Positions 17,201-25,692 of a stretch of 64,000 nt of DNA are shown here, piece by piece. The notes under the pieces are model-generated. The model searched no databases. It saw nothing but the letters and a program-made list of their open reading frames with translations, and was not told where the DNA came from. Position 1 is the first letter of the stretch. The number at the start of each line of letters is the position of its first letter. The position numbers and the translations under genes are program-made. This stretch comes from Nostoc sp. FACHB-892 (GTDB lineage Bacteria; Cyanobacteriota; Cyanobacteriia; Cyanobacteriales; Nostocaceae). The DNA lies in NCBI RefSeq assembly GCF_014698795.1, contig NZ_JACJTR010000012.1, positions 124,001 to 188,000 of the forward strand. Direction: 5' to 3'.

Positions 17201-18479
17201 GAGAGTCGATTAGATGATTCAAATTTCCAATATATGGAATTGCGCCATATCTACCTTGAATATAATCACTCTCAAATGGTGCATCGTCAGGTATCTTGTA
17301 TTCTGCTAAAGAGTATAAATCTGTTGCACCATATCTATTCTTTTCAGTAAACCAAATCTGATCTCTACGAAAAAGTTTATTGTTAAGCAAATTTGTATCG
17401 TGAGTCATGAATATTAATTGAGCATTATTCGGATTAGTTTCGTTGGAATTAAATAATTCCACAATTGCACGGCTAATTAAAGCATGAATTCTAGCATCGA
17501 ATTCATCAATGATGAGAACATTACCATTTTTAAGTGTATCTACAAGAGGTCCTGCTAAAGAAAAGACTTTTTTAGTACCCTCAGACTCTTGCTCATCTAA
17601 ATCAAATACCTCTGTAGATACAAGATTTCCTTTTGCATCAAATTTTTGATGTATGGTTTGAACTGATGATAATTTTCCTTCCGCATTTTTTAAAATTAAA
17701 TTCTTTAGTTCATCTGGCAATTCTTTAGGCAAAGAATCAGCAGTAATTTCACTTTCTTCTACCTTGAGATCACTAAATCCCAAATCTAACTTTTTGAAGA
17801 GCTGAAGAATCTCATCTTTATTTTCATTATTCATTAAACAACTAACTGTGTATCCTCGATATCCTCTATCATTTAAAGTAGATATAAGTGCAACTCTATT
17901 TGTCAGCCAATCCAAGATTTTCTCTGCAATCTGGACATTAAATTGAGCCGATACAGACAAAAAGAGAGCATTGTGTCTTGTCTTCTGCTGAATACCATCA
18001 GCTTTATATGTTTTAGAAACACTGAACTTGCCCAGTTTGCGTTCAAAAAGTTTAGTTTCTTTTAATTTAGGGACATAAAATAACCATTCAGAAACAACTT
18101 TGTCACGAGTTGCCTCGAATCCATATCTATATCTTTTGTCATTCATTAAAAATACTATTTCAAAAAAAGATGGTTGAGCTTCGGTTTCAGTGCTGAGTTT
18201 AAATTGATCAACACCTATTTTTTCCGTGCTTTGAGTCTCTTTAGAAGAATTAATCATGAACCATCTCATGAAACCTAAAGCTGTAGCCAGGTTACTTTTA
18301 CCACTAGCATTTGCACCGTATATTGCGGCGCTTTTAAGTAGTTTTAAATCCTCATCTATTTCAAAAACGTTGTTTTCGTCGAGCTTTTTGTCTTTTGCTA
18401 CAAGGTTAGCTGCCACCATACTAAAGGTGACTTGCTCTTTAAACGATCTGTAGTTACCGACACTAAATTCAATAAACAT
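17193..18479 (-). CDS. RloA-like AAA/ABC-type ATPase
   Basis: 428 residues of the RloA/AAA_15 class related to SMC/ABC ATPases. Visible: FSVGNYRSFKEQVTFSM at the start, Walker A AIYGANASGKSNL (about 52-63), an inserted variable middle region, Walker B NVLIIDEFDARIH and the switch motif FMTHDTNLL. Such ATPases sense phage or DNA states and control a partner nuclease; AbiL, PARIS and OLD-type systems share the layout of an ATPase with a TOPRIM protein. It is the first gene of a two-gene operon with the RloB-like gene, overlapping by 8 bp. It is transcribed away from the topoisomerase gene. AT content is higher than in the neighbouring ftsH, consistent with acquisition by transfer. Confidence 0.87.
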   Translation of the reverse strand: MFIEFSVGNYRSFKEQVTFSMVAANLVAKDKKLDENNVFEIDEDLKLLKSAAIYGANASGKSNLATALGFMRWFMINSSKETQSTEKIGVDQFKLSTETEAQPSFFEIVFLMNDKRYRYGFEATRDKVVSEWLFYVPKLKETKLFERKLGKFSVSKTYKADGIQQKTRHNALFLSVSAQFNVQIAEKILDWLTNRVALISTLNDRGYRGYTVSCLMNNENKDEILQLFKKLDLGFSDLKVEESEITADSLPKELPDELKNLILKNAEGKLSSVQTIHQKFDAKGNLVSTEVFDLDEQESEGTKKVFSLAGPLVDTLKNGNVLIIDEFDARIHALISRAIVELFNSNETNPNNAQLIFMTHDTNLLNNKLFRRDQIWFTEKNRYGATDLYSLAEYKIPDDAPFESDYIQGRYGAIPYIGNLNHLIDSHG

Positions 18480-18838
18480 AGCATGAAGTTTAGGCTTAAG
18501 ACAGAAGATTGTGAATAAATAGTAATTTACTGCTTTAAGAGTAGCAATAATTGGTTAAAGATGCTAAATTATAAGATTGTTTTTAACCTATACATTTGTA
18601 CTGTTATTAATGTATGCAGCATAATAAACGCCTCCACCGGACGATAGCAGTTTTGTTGCAAAAGCTGACGCTAGAGACTTAGAAGTGAAGCAAAGGTTAA
18701 AGTACAAGAAAATTACTTCAGAGTTCAGCAATTTGCAAAGCTTTTTGGTACAGTATTCTAAAAAATCCACATGACGAGAATAGGCGATCGCTCATTGCAA
18801 TTGCCAGTTTATTGCTCAAAATCTAGAACGCAGTTGCT
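18480..18838. other. Intergenic stretch between divergent rloA-like and topA-like genes
   Basis: AT-rich, and should hold both promoters. A plus-strand open stretch (about 18631-18772, ending KKST then TGA) has protein-like composition but no ATG or ribosome binding site, and it may be a gene remnant. Nothing else was recognised. Confidence 0.4.
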
Positions 18839-21004
18839 ATGATCAAACGCCTGCTTGTGGTGGAATCTCCGGGAAAAGTCAAAAAACTCAGTCAAATTCT
18901 GGGTTCGGATTGGAAAGTTCTAGCCAGTTGTGGCCATATCCGAGAACTCAGCAATGAAGGAGACGATTCCTTGGGCTTCGTCATGGACGGCAGCAATGTC
19001 CGGTGCAATTACGTCCCGCGTGACCAACGAGCGAAAGAAACAATTCAGAAGCTCAAGTCTGCGGTGAAGCAGGTTGATGAAGTTGTCTTAGCAACTGACC
19101 CAGACCGGGAAGGCGAAACAATCGCTTGGCATCTCAAAGAAACGCTGGGTTTAAGGGAACCGAAACGAGTAATTTATACTGAGATTACAGCATCGGCGGT
19201 GCAGAGTGCGATCGCTAATCCTAGAAAGCTAGACCAAAACTTAATCGGTGCTGGGCTGTGCCGAGATTGCCTAGATAAGCTCGTAGGTTATAAAGGTAGC
19301 CCGTTAGTTTGGGCATTGAATAACGGCGCTAAGAGTGTTGGCAGAGTCCAAAGCGCGACGTTGCACCTCATTTGTCAGCGAGAAAACGAAATTCTGGCTT
19401 TTGTCCCCCAAGATTACTGGAGTGTCTGGGTAGATTATGCTGAAGGATTTCGGGCTTTCTACAAAGGGACGGTCGATTCTGCAAAAGATGCAGCAGACCA
19501 AGAAACTGAAACTAACGATGACGCAAAGGTTGGTAATAGTCCAGAAACACCCGAGTCTAAGCGCGTTCTTTCAGAAGCAGAGGCAACACGTTTAGTTGAA
19601 GAAGCACAGCGACATTCTCATCAGTTGATTCATTTTGAAGGAAAAATCGTTAACCGCCAGCCACCTCCACCATTTACAACTTCTAGCCTTCAGCAAGCAG
19701 CCGGTTCAAAGTTGAGGTTTGCTCCCGATAAAACTATGGTTGTGGCCCAAAAGCTTTATGAGGCAGGGCTTATTACATATATGCGAACAGACTCAGTAAT
19801 GCTGAGTCCAGAATTTTGTGCCAGCGCCCGTAAATGGTTAGAGCAAAATGATCCGCCGAATGTACCGCAGCAAGTCGCCAAGCATCGCAGTAGTAAATCG
19901 GCTCAAGAAGCACATGAAGCGATTCGTCCAACGGATGTATTTCGTCCCTCAGTTCAGTTGCGTTTAGAACTTCCTGATGATGAGTTTAATCTGTATGTGA
20001 TGATCTGGAAACGGTCAATTGCTTCTCAATGTCGGGCTGCCCAATTGCGTAAAACTCTGGTGATTACTCAGTCTGGTTCTCTACTGTGGTCAGCTAGAGG
20101 GCAAGTGATCGAATTTTACGGTTATGCCCGATACTGGAATAATCTCAGCAAGGATAGTGTTTTACCTTCATTACAACAGGGACAAGCATTAAAACTGGAG
20201 AATGCTGGACATGAGAAGAAGCAGACTCAGCCACCACCCCGTTATAGTGAACCAAAATTGGTGCAACTGATGGAACGTAAAGGAATTGGTCGCCCAAGTA
20301 CCTATGCTCCTACTGTTGCTACCTTAAAAAAACGAAATTATGTTGAGTTGAAAAAAGACCATCTGCAACCGACAGCGTTAGGGTTAGAAGTTGATGCGTT
20401 TTTGCTCAAAGCACTGCCTGATTTACTAGAGGTAGAATTCACAGCGAAAATGGAAGATGCTCTTGATGCCATTTCTGAAGGAAAAAACTCTTGGCAGCAT
20501 TATTTAACTAGTTGGAATCAAAATTACTTTGTACCAGCGCTTTCCAAAGCTAAAACTGTAGTTGCGAGTTCCCCAACAGGTAAAGCTTATGTGATAACTG
20601 ATCGCAAATATGAAACTTCTAAAACGCGATGCCCTGAATGCAAAAGTTTTCTCGCCAAAATTCCTAGTAGTAAAGTTAAAAAGAAATATTTCCTTAAATG
20701 CACAAAAGGCTGTGATGTTGTGCTGTTTTGGAGCGATTTTAACAAAACTTGGCAGCCACCACGAACTAAAGCAGCCCAAGCTGAGAATCAGCAAAAGCTT
20801 CCCGTCAAGATAACAGCATATCCCTGCCCGGTATGTAAGAAACCTTTAGAAGAGTACAGTTATATCAAAGAGGGGCAGAGTAAGAAAATGTTGCGATGTT
20901 CTGATCCACAATCGCGTAAAGATACTAAACATAAAGATGTAGCTTATTTCAGTACGCAAAAAGGGTGGTGGAGTCCTAAGTTTGGGGATATAAAACCTAA
21001 CTAA
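18839..21004 (+). CDS. Type IA DNA topoisomerase
   Basis: Relaxes negative supercoils by a transient 5'-phosphotyrosine link. 721 residues. The TOPRIM domain opens with LLVVESPGKVKKL and includes DPDREGETIAWH; the active-site Tyr314 sits in ITYMRTDSV; SAQEAHEAIRPTD is the domain III motif. The C-terminus has two Cys4 zinc-ribbon modules (CPECKSF...CTKGC and CPVCKKP...LRC). It is shorter than typical cyanobacterial TopA, and the usual A-x-x-A-R-R-x-x-D-R motif before LVGYK is changed to GLCRDCLDKLVGYK, so this is probably a second, divergent topoisomerase rather than the housekeeping one. Insert residues about 215-245 are low-complexity and acidic. It is divergent from the RloAB pair. Confidence 0.92.
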   Translation: MIKRLLVVESPGKVKKLSQILGSDWKVLASCGHIRELSNEGDDSLGFVMDGSNVRCNYVPRDQRAKETIQKLKSAVKQVDEVVLATDPDREGETIAWHLKETLGLREPKRVIYTEITASAVQSAIANPRKLDQNLIGAGLCRDCLDKLVGYKGSPLVWALNNGAKSVGRVQSATLHLICQRENEILAFVPQDYWSVWVDYAEGFRAFYKGTVDSAKDAADQETETNDDAKVGNSPETPESKRVLSEAEATRLVEEAQRHSHQLIHFEGKIVNRQPPPPFTTSSLQQAAGSKLRFAPDKTMVVAQKLYEAGLITYMRTDSVMLSPEFCASARKWLEQNDPPNVPQQVAKHRSSKSAQEAHEAIRPTDVFRPSVQLRLELPDDEFNLYVMIWKRSIASQCRAAQLRKTLVITQSGSLLWSARGQVIEFYGYARYWNNLSKDSVLPSLQQGQALKLENAGHEKKQTQPPPRYSEPKLVQLMERKGIGRPSTYAPTVATLKKRNYVELKKDHLQPTALGLEVDAFLLKALPDLLEVEFTAKMEDALDAISEGKNSWQHYLTSWNQNYFVPALSKAKTVVASSPTGKAYVITDRKYETSKTRCPECKSFLAKIPSSKVKKKYFLKCTKGCDVVLFWSDFNKTWQPPRTKAAQAENQQKLPVKITAYPCPVCKKPLEEYSYIKEGQSKKMLRCSDPQSRKDTKHKDVAYFSTQKGWWSPKFGDIKPN

Positions 21005-21035
21005 TTTTAGCTATTAGTATTGCGGTCCACTACAT

Positions 21036-21221
21036 TTAGCCTTTTACTTCTTCAGTTTCTTGAAAAATATCCTCATCATCTTCAATTTCATTATATTCCT
21101 CTTCGTCTTCCTCTGAAGAGTCAAGCAAATCTCGAACTTCAGCAAAGGAGTCATCTGATTCAGAAGATTCTTTTATCTGCTCATCAATCAAATCAACTTT
21201 AGGTAAATTAACTAGTACTAA
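21036..21221 (-). other. Acidic open stretch without a normal start codon
   Basis: Downstream of the RelE-like gene on the minus strand, an open frame reads VNLPKVDLIDEQ followed by a strongly acidic Glu/Asp/Ser tail ending EVKG. It has no ATG; the frame would begin just after the RelE stop. Deleting one A in GATGAAAGTTAG would give MKLVLVNLPKVDLI. It could be a frameshifted small gene or a -1 extension; function unknown. Confidence 0.25.
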
Positions 21222-21484
21222 CTTTCATCCTTATAAACCTTGCTACGATGTCCAACTTCTATAACATTCACCACTAGGATATCATCGAAAATATCGTATA
21301 TAACTCGATACTCACCTACTCTAATCCTATAAGCATTTTCTTTACCTTTTAGCTTTTTTGCCCCGTTTGGACGGGGTTCTATGGCTAAATCATCGATTTT
21401 AACTTGTATGCGTTCTTGAAGTTCTAGTGATAATTTTTTAAGTTGTTTTAATGCTCCCTTGAATATTTCAACTTTATAACTCAC
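21218..21484 (-). CDS. RelE/ParE-superfamily toxin
   Basis: 88 residues. Typical features are KVEIFKGALKQLKKL at the start, KKLKGKENAYRIRVGEYRVIYDI with the conserved Arg residues of the core sheet, and VVNVIEVGHRSKVY at the end. Toxins of this fold either cleave mRNA on the ribosome (RelE) or inhibit gyrase (ParE); the sequence fits the RelE side, with the terminal His-Arg-x-x-x-Tyr. Its ATG overlaps the antitoxin stop by 4 bp (ATGA), so the pair is translationally coupled and the toxin is second, the usual order. Confidence 0.9.
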   Translation of the reverse strand: MSYKVEIFKGALKQLKKLSLELQERIQVKIDDLAIEPRPNGAKKLKGKENAYRIRVGEYRVIYDIFDDILVVNVIEVGHRSKVYKDES

Positions 21485-21720
21485 GCAACTTCCTTTTTTC
21501 TTTCTCGTTTTAGTTCTTTTTTAGCTTCCTCCCATGACAGTGAGCCGTCAATCTCAGCGGATTTTTTTGCAAGCTCATAGGCTATTAAATCTTCCTCTTC
21601 CTCTTCCTCTTCGATTTTTTGAAGTAATGCGTAAATCTCATCTAAAGTACTGTCATAAGCTTGGTTTAGCAGTACGTTAATATCTTTAATTAATTGTTCG
21701 CGTTCGTGTGCTGATTTCAT
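21481..21720 (-). CDS. Antitoxin partner of the RelE-like toxin
   Basis: A 79-residue, highly charged protein with KSAHEREQLIKDINVLLNQAYDSTLDEIYALLQKI, then a run of seven Glu, and SWEEAKKELKRERKKEV at the C-terminus. The family is not clearly recognised; its position 4 bp overlapping the toxin start indicates the antitoxin role. The poly-Glu run is encoded by a GAG/GAA microsatellite (about 21592-21617), which could change length by slippage. No standard DNA-binding motif is evident by eye. The C-terminal charged helix is probably the toxin-neutralising segment. Confidence 0.75.
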   Translation of the reverse strand: MKSAHEREQLIKDINVLLNQAYDSTLDEIYALLQKIEEEEEEEDLIAYELAKKSAEIDGSLSWEEAKKELKRERKKEVA

Positions 21721-21879
21721 TTTTAATCATCCGAGCGTGATTTTACTTTTTCTGCCACCATCTCTAGTTTTGCCTAAAGGCATCTCATCATTATCAATTA
21801 TCCCCATTGTTTTTTGGAGTCCCTACAGAACAGCGCGAATCTAGATGAGTGGTCAAGTTAGGGATGGAGTAAAGTCCGA

Positions 21880-22155
21880 TTACAAATTTTTGTATACTTC
21901 GCCATCATTTCGCTTCCCAATGCGAAAAACATCAATCAATTTGCTTTCTTCATCAATCGTGTAGAGAATTCTATATTCACCTTGATCAACACGATAACCA
22001 CCCTCATAGCCTTTCAAGGCTTTGCAATCTTGAGTTTGAGAATTGCCTTGAAGCGAAAGGATTTTAGATACAACTTGCTTATAAAGTTTCGCTTGCAAAT
22101 CTAACAAATCCTTTTCCGCAGTCTTAGCAATTCTCAAACTGTAGCGTTCACTCAT
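21880..22155 (-). CDS. RelE-family toxin
   Basis: 91 residues from the chosen start. YSLRIAKTAEKDLLDLQAKL, CKALKGYEGGYRVDQGEYRILYTID and LIDVFRIGKRNDGEVYK are the standard RelE core, with the positively charged catalytic surface and terminal Lys-Arg-x-x-x-x-x-Tyr. The start is taken as ATG 22155, which overlaps the antitoxin stop by 8 bp; a GTG five codons upstream is the alternative. It is expected to cut translated mRNA when free of antitoxin. Its sequence differs strongly from the other toxin at 21218, so the two modules are independent rather than a duplication. Confidence 0.9.
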   Translation of the reverse strand: MSERYSLRIAKTAEKDLLDLQAKLYKQVVSKILSLQGNSQTQDCKALKGYEGGYRVDQGEYRILYTIDEESKLIDVFRIGKRNDGEVYKNL

Positions 22156-22399
22156 TTCCACGCTTGACACTAATTGCGTCTAAGGTAGTAAACCCATCAT
22201 TTTCCTCAATTGCACGACGAAGTGTTTCTGAATCAATGGCATCTTCAACAGCTTCAAGCAATTTCAAATCATCAAGACCGATAATTGCTACGGCAGCTTT
22301 ACCATGACGCTGAATTATAATCCGCTCACCCTTATACTCAGCACGATTAATAAGCTCTTGGAAGTTTGCGCGAGCTTCGGTTGCACTTATGGCAGTCAT
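22148..22399 (-). CDS. Phd/YefM-type antitoxin
   Basis: 83 residues. MTAISATEARANFQELINRA opens the Phd/YefM DNA-binding domain, and IIIQRHGKAAVAIIGLDDLKLLEAVED is its second half; the C-terminal TLRRAIEENDG segment would wrap the toxin. Antitoxins of this family also repress their own operon as dimers binding a palindrome. It is the first gene of the module, its 3' end overlapping the toxin start. The spacer upstream (22400-22607) is AT-rich and should contain the promoter. Confidence 0.93.
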   Translation of the reverse strand: MTAISATEARANFQELINRAEYKGERIIIQRHGKAAVAIIGLDDLKLLEAVEDAIDSETLRRAIEENDGFTTLDAISVKRGNE

Positions 22400-22607
22400 A
22401 GCGCCTCACAAAATTAAATAATTGACGCTAATCAAAATGTAATTTTTGTACAAATTGCTAAAAATATACAAAATTTAGGTTCTGTACTAATATTACATAA
22501 TGGATAAAACAATTTCCAGTTGATTTTAGATTTATGCACTGTAATGCGATCGCTTAGAACCCCTTTTCCGAACAAGCGAAAGTTATAAAATCCTAAGTAC
22601 TTTTCCT

Positions 22608-23015
22608 CTAACTGTCCCCAGTTGTACCTGGGGTGAGTAGTTGCTTCATTTGGTGAGCCAATAATTCTAGTCCAGCATCCTTGGCAAAAAATCCGTCTGC
22701 TTCTGGACACATTTGTTTCCCATGTACCTCTAACTCATTTTTGCTCATGTAAGCCGTGACGAGGATGACCACAGGAGAACGAGGCAAGCGGCGCTTGAGA
22801 GCGGTAACGATTTCCATGCCATCTGTATTTAGCTCATACCGAGCTGTAGGCAGCACGAAATCAACCAAAAAGATATCATACTGGTTTAGTTCGTCTAACT
22901 CCCACAAGAAACTAGACACTGATTTATAGGTTGCCACGACATATTGTTGTTTCAGAAAGCGGTGGACAATCCGACACCAGTGTTCGTCATCATCCAAAAT
23001 CGCCAGCTTGTGCAT
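22608..23015 (-). CDS. Single-domain response regulator
   Basis: 135 residues with one receiver domain: KLAILDDDEHW acidic pocket, phospho-acceptor Asp52 in FLVDFVLP, and the switch Thr in LVTAYMS. The conserved Lys is present as FAKDAG, but the usual following Pro is missing and the loop after Asp52 carries a short insertion (TARYELNTDG), so it is a divergent receiver. It is last in the signalling operon that begins with the hybrid kinase at 27486, 6 bp after the preceding receiver gene. With no output domain it presumably works in a phosphorelay from the phytochrome kinase. Confidence 0.88.
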   Translation of the reverse strand: MHKLAILDDDEHWCRIVHRFLKQQYVVATYKSVSSFLWELDELNQYDIFLVDFVLPTARYELNTDGMEIVTALKRRLPRSPVVILVTAYMSKNELEVHGKQMCPEADGFFAKDAGLELLAHQMKQLLTPGTTGDS

Positions 23016-23021
23016 GGAGAT

Positions 23022-23414
23022 TCAATTCCTTTTTTGACCGAGAAGACTAATCATATCCAAAAAGGCATCGTAGTCAGTGATGGGTTTGGTATAGCAACTG
23101 TCAGCCCCAGATTGGGACAGTAAAAGATGTTGCTCTGCGGGCATGGTGTAAGCCGTCACCAAGATAATTGGTATCTGTTTCCACTGTGCCTTCAGATGGC
23201 GCGACAGCATAGAGCCATCGACTTTTTCTCCTTGCCAGCGCGCCCCCCGCAAATTGATATCCATAATCACCAGTTCTACTGCCCCCGCTTCACATCGGTG
23301 GAATATCTCTTTTGGTTCCACAGTAATAAACACCTGATGACCACCCAAACGTTCGATTAGTTTGGCGGTTCCCTTAGCTAGGAGTTGGTTGTCCTCAACC
23401 AGTAGGATGTTCAA
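23022..23414 (-). CDS. Single-domain response regulator
   Basis: About 130 residues. NILLVEDNQ pocket, Asp52 in IMDINLRGARW, switch Thr in LVTAYTMPAE, and the conserved Lys in CYTKPITD. There is a short insertion after the phosphorylation site, shared with its neighbour, suggesting the two receivers are related. The start is taken as TTG 23414, preceded by AAAGAGG; the open frame extends upstream to a TTG at 23495 through sequence that looks like intergenic repeat. It is third in the operon, after the phytochrome-like kinase and 6 bp before the last receiver gene. Confidence 0.85.
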   Translation of the reverse strand: MNILLVEDNQLLAKGTAKLIERLGGHQVFITVEPKEIFHRCEAGAVELVIMDINLRGARWQGEKVDGSMLSRHLKAQWKQIPIILVTAYTMPAEQHLLLSQSGADSCYTKPITDYDAFLDMISLLGQKRN

Positions 23415-23562
23415 AACTGTTACCTCTTTACTGACCAATTTTAGATTGAAGGATTCCAAATTTAAACTGGGCTTCAGCAGCTGTCGCTGTTTCAACTATG
23501 GAAACTCAGATTCCAAATTCCTTTCCCAAGCGTCAATATGAAGTATGGGGTTAATCTAAAAT

Positions 23563-25662
23563 CTAAAATCCAGAATCCAAAATTGATTGGCTCGGTTCGT
23601 TTAGGGGCAGCGTAAAGGTCACCGTGTTTCCCTGCCCTAGCCCAGGACTTTCAAGCCATATCTTACCACCCATCAGTTCCACTAATCGCTTGCAGATAGT
23701 CAGCCCTAAGCCGGTGCCTCCGTAGGAGCGCTGGGCAGAACCATCAGCTTGCACAAATGGGGAAAACAGTTGCTCTGAATTTTCCATTTCAATGCCGATG
23801 CCTGTGTCGTGTACCGAGATTTGAGCCATTGTCCCACTACTATCGACGACGGCCCGGACATCGATTTGACCCTCATCTGTGAATTTGAAAGCGTTATCCA
23901 GCAGGTTTGTCATCACCTGACGGACTTTTATCTTGTCGGCGAAAACAGTCTCGATTTCACAGTGGAGTGTCAGAGGAATTGCCTTGTAGCGGCTTTCGGC
24001 ACCTGAGAGGAAACATTGCTCTTGTAAAAGCTTTTGCAGATAAACTGTCTCCAAATCTAAGGCTATGCGCCCGTCTTCAATCTTGGCAATGTCAAGCACA
24101 TCGTTAATGATGGTAACTAGATTTTGTGTCGATTGGTAAGCGCCGTCTATATATTCGCACAACTCCTCTTCGTTTTCATAAAGGCGCTCTTTGAGCAACT
24201 TTAAATAGTTTAAGGTTGAGGCCAGAGGGGTTCGCAGTTCGTGGCTGGTAGAAGCTAAGAAGTTGCTCTTGAGGCGACTCACCTCTTCGGCGGCAGCTCG
24301 GGCATGAGAGAGAGCTTCGTTCTGCATCTCAACTACCAAGCGTTGCTGCCGTTCGCGCTGATAAAGGCGGTTTTGCAGCACGGCTAGCGATAAGTGAATG
24401 TTCAAAGACTGGATGAGTTCCATCTCTTCGATGCTCCAGGGATGAGCTTTACCTTGTTTGAGCGCCTGCCATTGCGCCATTGACTGGCGGGGCCGTTGTT
24501 GGCGTTCATCGGGTTCCTCATAACCTGGCCAAAGACCTTGTGTGCCGATTTGGTCACGAAAGAAGGTTAGATACCCCAGGAATTCTTTACCATAATACAA
24601 CGGTTGAACAATCAAACCCCGAATCGGTGTTGTCTGGAAGGATTCAATGAGTTGGTGCAGACGCGGTTCTTGCTGAAGATTAATTACTACTCGCAGAGCA
24701 GGTTTATCCTCTTGGGTTAAACCAGTGTCGATGGGAGCAGGAGTTTCCCCTACCTCTTGCCAAAGGGGATGATTTTCTAGTAAGTGTGGAAGCTCTTGCT
24801 CGGATGGGTTCGGCTGATTTCCGTAAGTATAAAGATGGGCTGGTAAAGCCTCATCTGGAGAAGTAAGGTATAATCTTCCTCCAGAACTGCCAGAAGCTTT
24901 TACTGCTTGCTCTAGAACGTTATGCAAAATCTCTTCAGGGGTCAGAGGCGCGTGCAGCATAGTGGCAATCTGATTAACGATCGCTTCGCGCTGCTGCTGC
25001 TCTTGTACCTGACTCAACAGATTTGCCTGGGTAATCGCCAGTGAAACCTGATCAGCAAGCAACTGGACGACCTGTAAATCCTCAGATGAAATTTCTCTGG
25101 GTTCGGCATGATGAGAGATCAACAGCCCCCAGAGTTCCTGTTGATAAATTATTGGCACTACCAGAGAAGATTGCACACCCATCTGGGTGAGATAGTCTAT
25201 ATGGCAAGGATCTACCGGACGGCTTAAGATATCTTCGAGGGGTTGCTCTTGCACTTCTTCAACGGTCAAGTCCCCGGTTGCCGTCGTTTTGGGAGTCGGC
25301 AGCGAGTTGAGGATAATTCGCTGTTCGCTGACATTGACAATGGAGCGGGTACGTGCTTTAACAAACAAAGCCCGCGCTTGGGGCGGAATGTCATCAGATG
25401 GATAGTGTAATCCCAGCAAAGAAGGCAGGCGGTTTGGGGCGCTGGCTTCGGCAACGACGTGTCCATGCCCATCGCGATCAAAGCGGTAGACCTTAGTCCG
25501 GTCAGTTTGCAAAAATGCCCGCAACTCGACCACAGTTGCATCCAAAATCTCTTGCAGGTTCAGCGATTGCCGGATGCGGTTCGCCATCCGAGCCAGCAGA
25601 GCTTCTTTCCGTTCAGGAAGGAGCTGATCTTTTAGGTTTTTAAAACTGGAATTTGTAGCCAA
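23563..25662 (-). CDS. Knotless (Cph2-like) phytochrome histidine kinase
   Basis: A 699-residue putative photoreceptor kinase. The first GAF domain (about 20-215) has HYPSDDIPPQAR (91-97 DIPPQAR), the Asp-Ile-Pro motif of phytochromes, and DPCHIDYL with Cys153-His154, matching the bilin-attachment Cys-His of cyanobacterial phytochromes. A second GAF/PHY-like domain (about 225-435) contains PRQSMAQW (391-398) and HPW (407-409), resembling the phytochrome tongue. HisKA follows with His474 (STSHELRTPL), then HATPase (N590, DTGIGI 619, GGTGLGL 648). There is no N-terminal PAS, which fits group II knotless phytochromes. Bilin binding and red/far-red sensing are inferred. It sits 30 bp after the GAF-hybrid kinase gene and before two receiver genes. 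Confidence 0.88.
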   Translation of the reverse strand: MATNSSFKNLKDQLLPERKEALLARMANRIRQSLNLQEILDATVVELRAFLQTDRTKVYRFDRDGHGHVVAEASAPNRLPSLLGLHYPSDDIPPQARALFVKARTRSIVNVSEQRIILNSLPTPKTTATGDLTVEEVQEQPLEDILSRPVDPCHIDYLTQMGVQSSLVVPIIYQQELWGLLISHHAEPREISSEDLQVVQLLADQVSLAITQANLLSQVQEQQQREAIVNQIATMLHAPLTPEEILHNVLEQAVKASGSSGGRLYLTSPDEALPAHLYTYGNQPNPSEQELPHLLENHPLWQEVGETPAPIDTGLTQEDKPALRVVINLQQEPRLHQLIESFQTTPIRGLIVQPLYYGKEFLGYLTFFRDQIGTQGLWPGYEEPDERQQRPRQSMAQWQALKQGKAHPWSIEEMELIQSLNIHLSLAVLQNRLYQRERQQRLVVEMQNEALSHARAAAEEVSRLKSNFLASTSHELRTPLASTLNYLKLLKERLYENEEELCEYIDGAYQSTQNLVTIINDVLDIAKIEDGRIALDLETVYLQKLLQEQCFLSGAESRYKAIPLTLHCEIETVFADKIKVRQVMTNLLDNAFKFTDEGQIDVRAVVDSSGTMAQISVHDTGIGIEMENSEQLFSPFVQADGSAQRSYGGTGLGLTICKRLVELMGGKIWLESPGLGQGNTVTFTLPLNEPSQSILDSGF

Positions 25663-25692
25663 CTCTTACTCTCGACTTTTTAAAATAATTAT

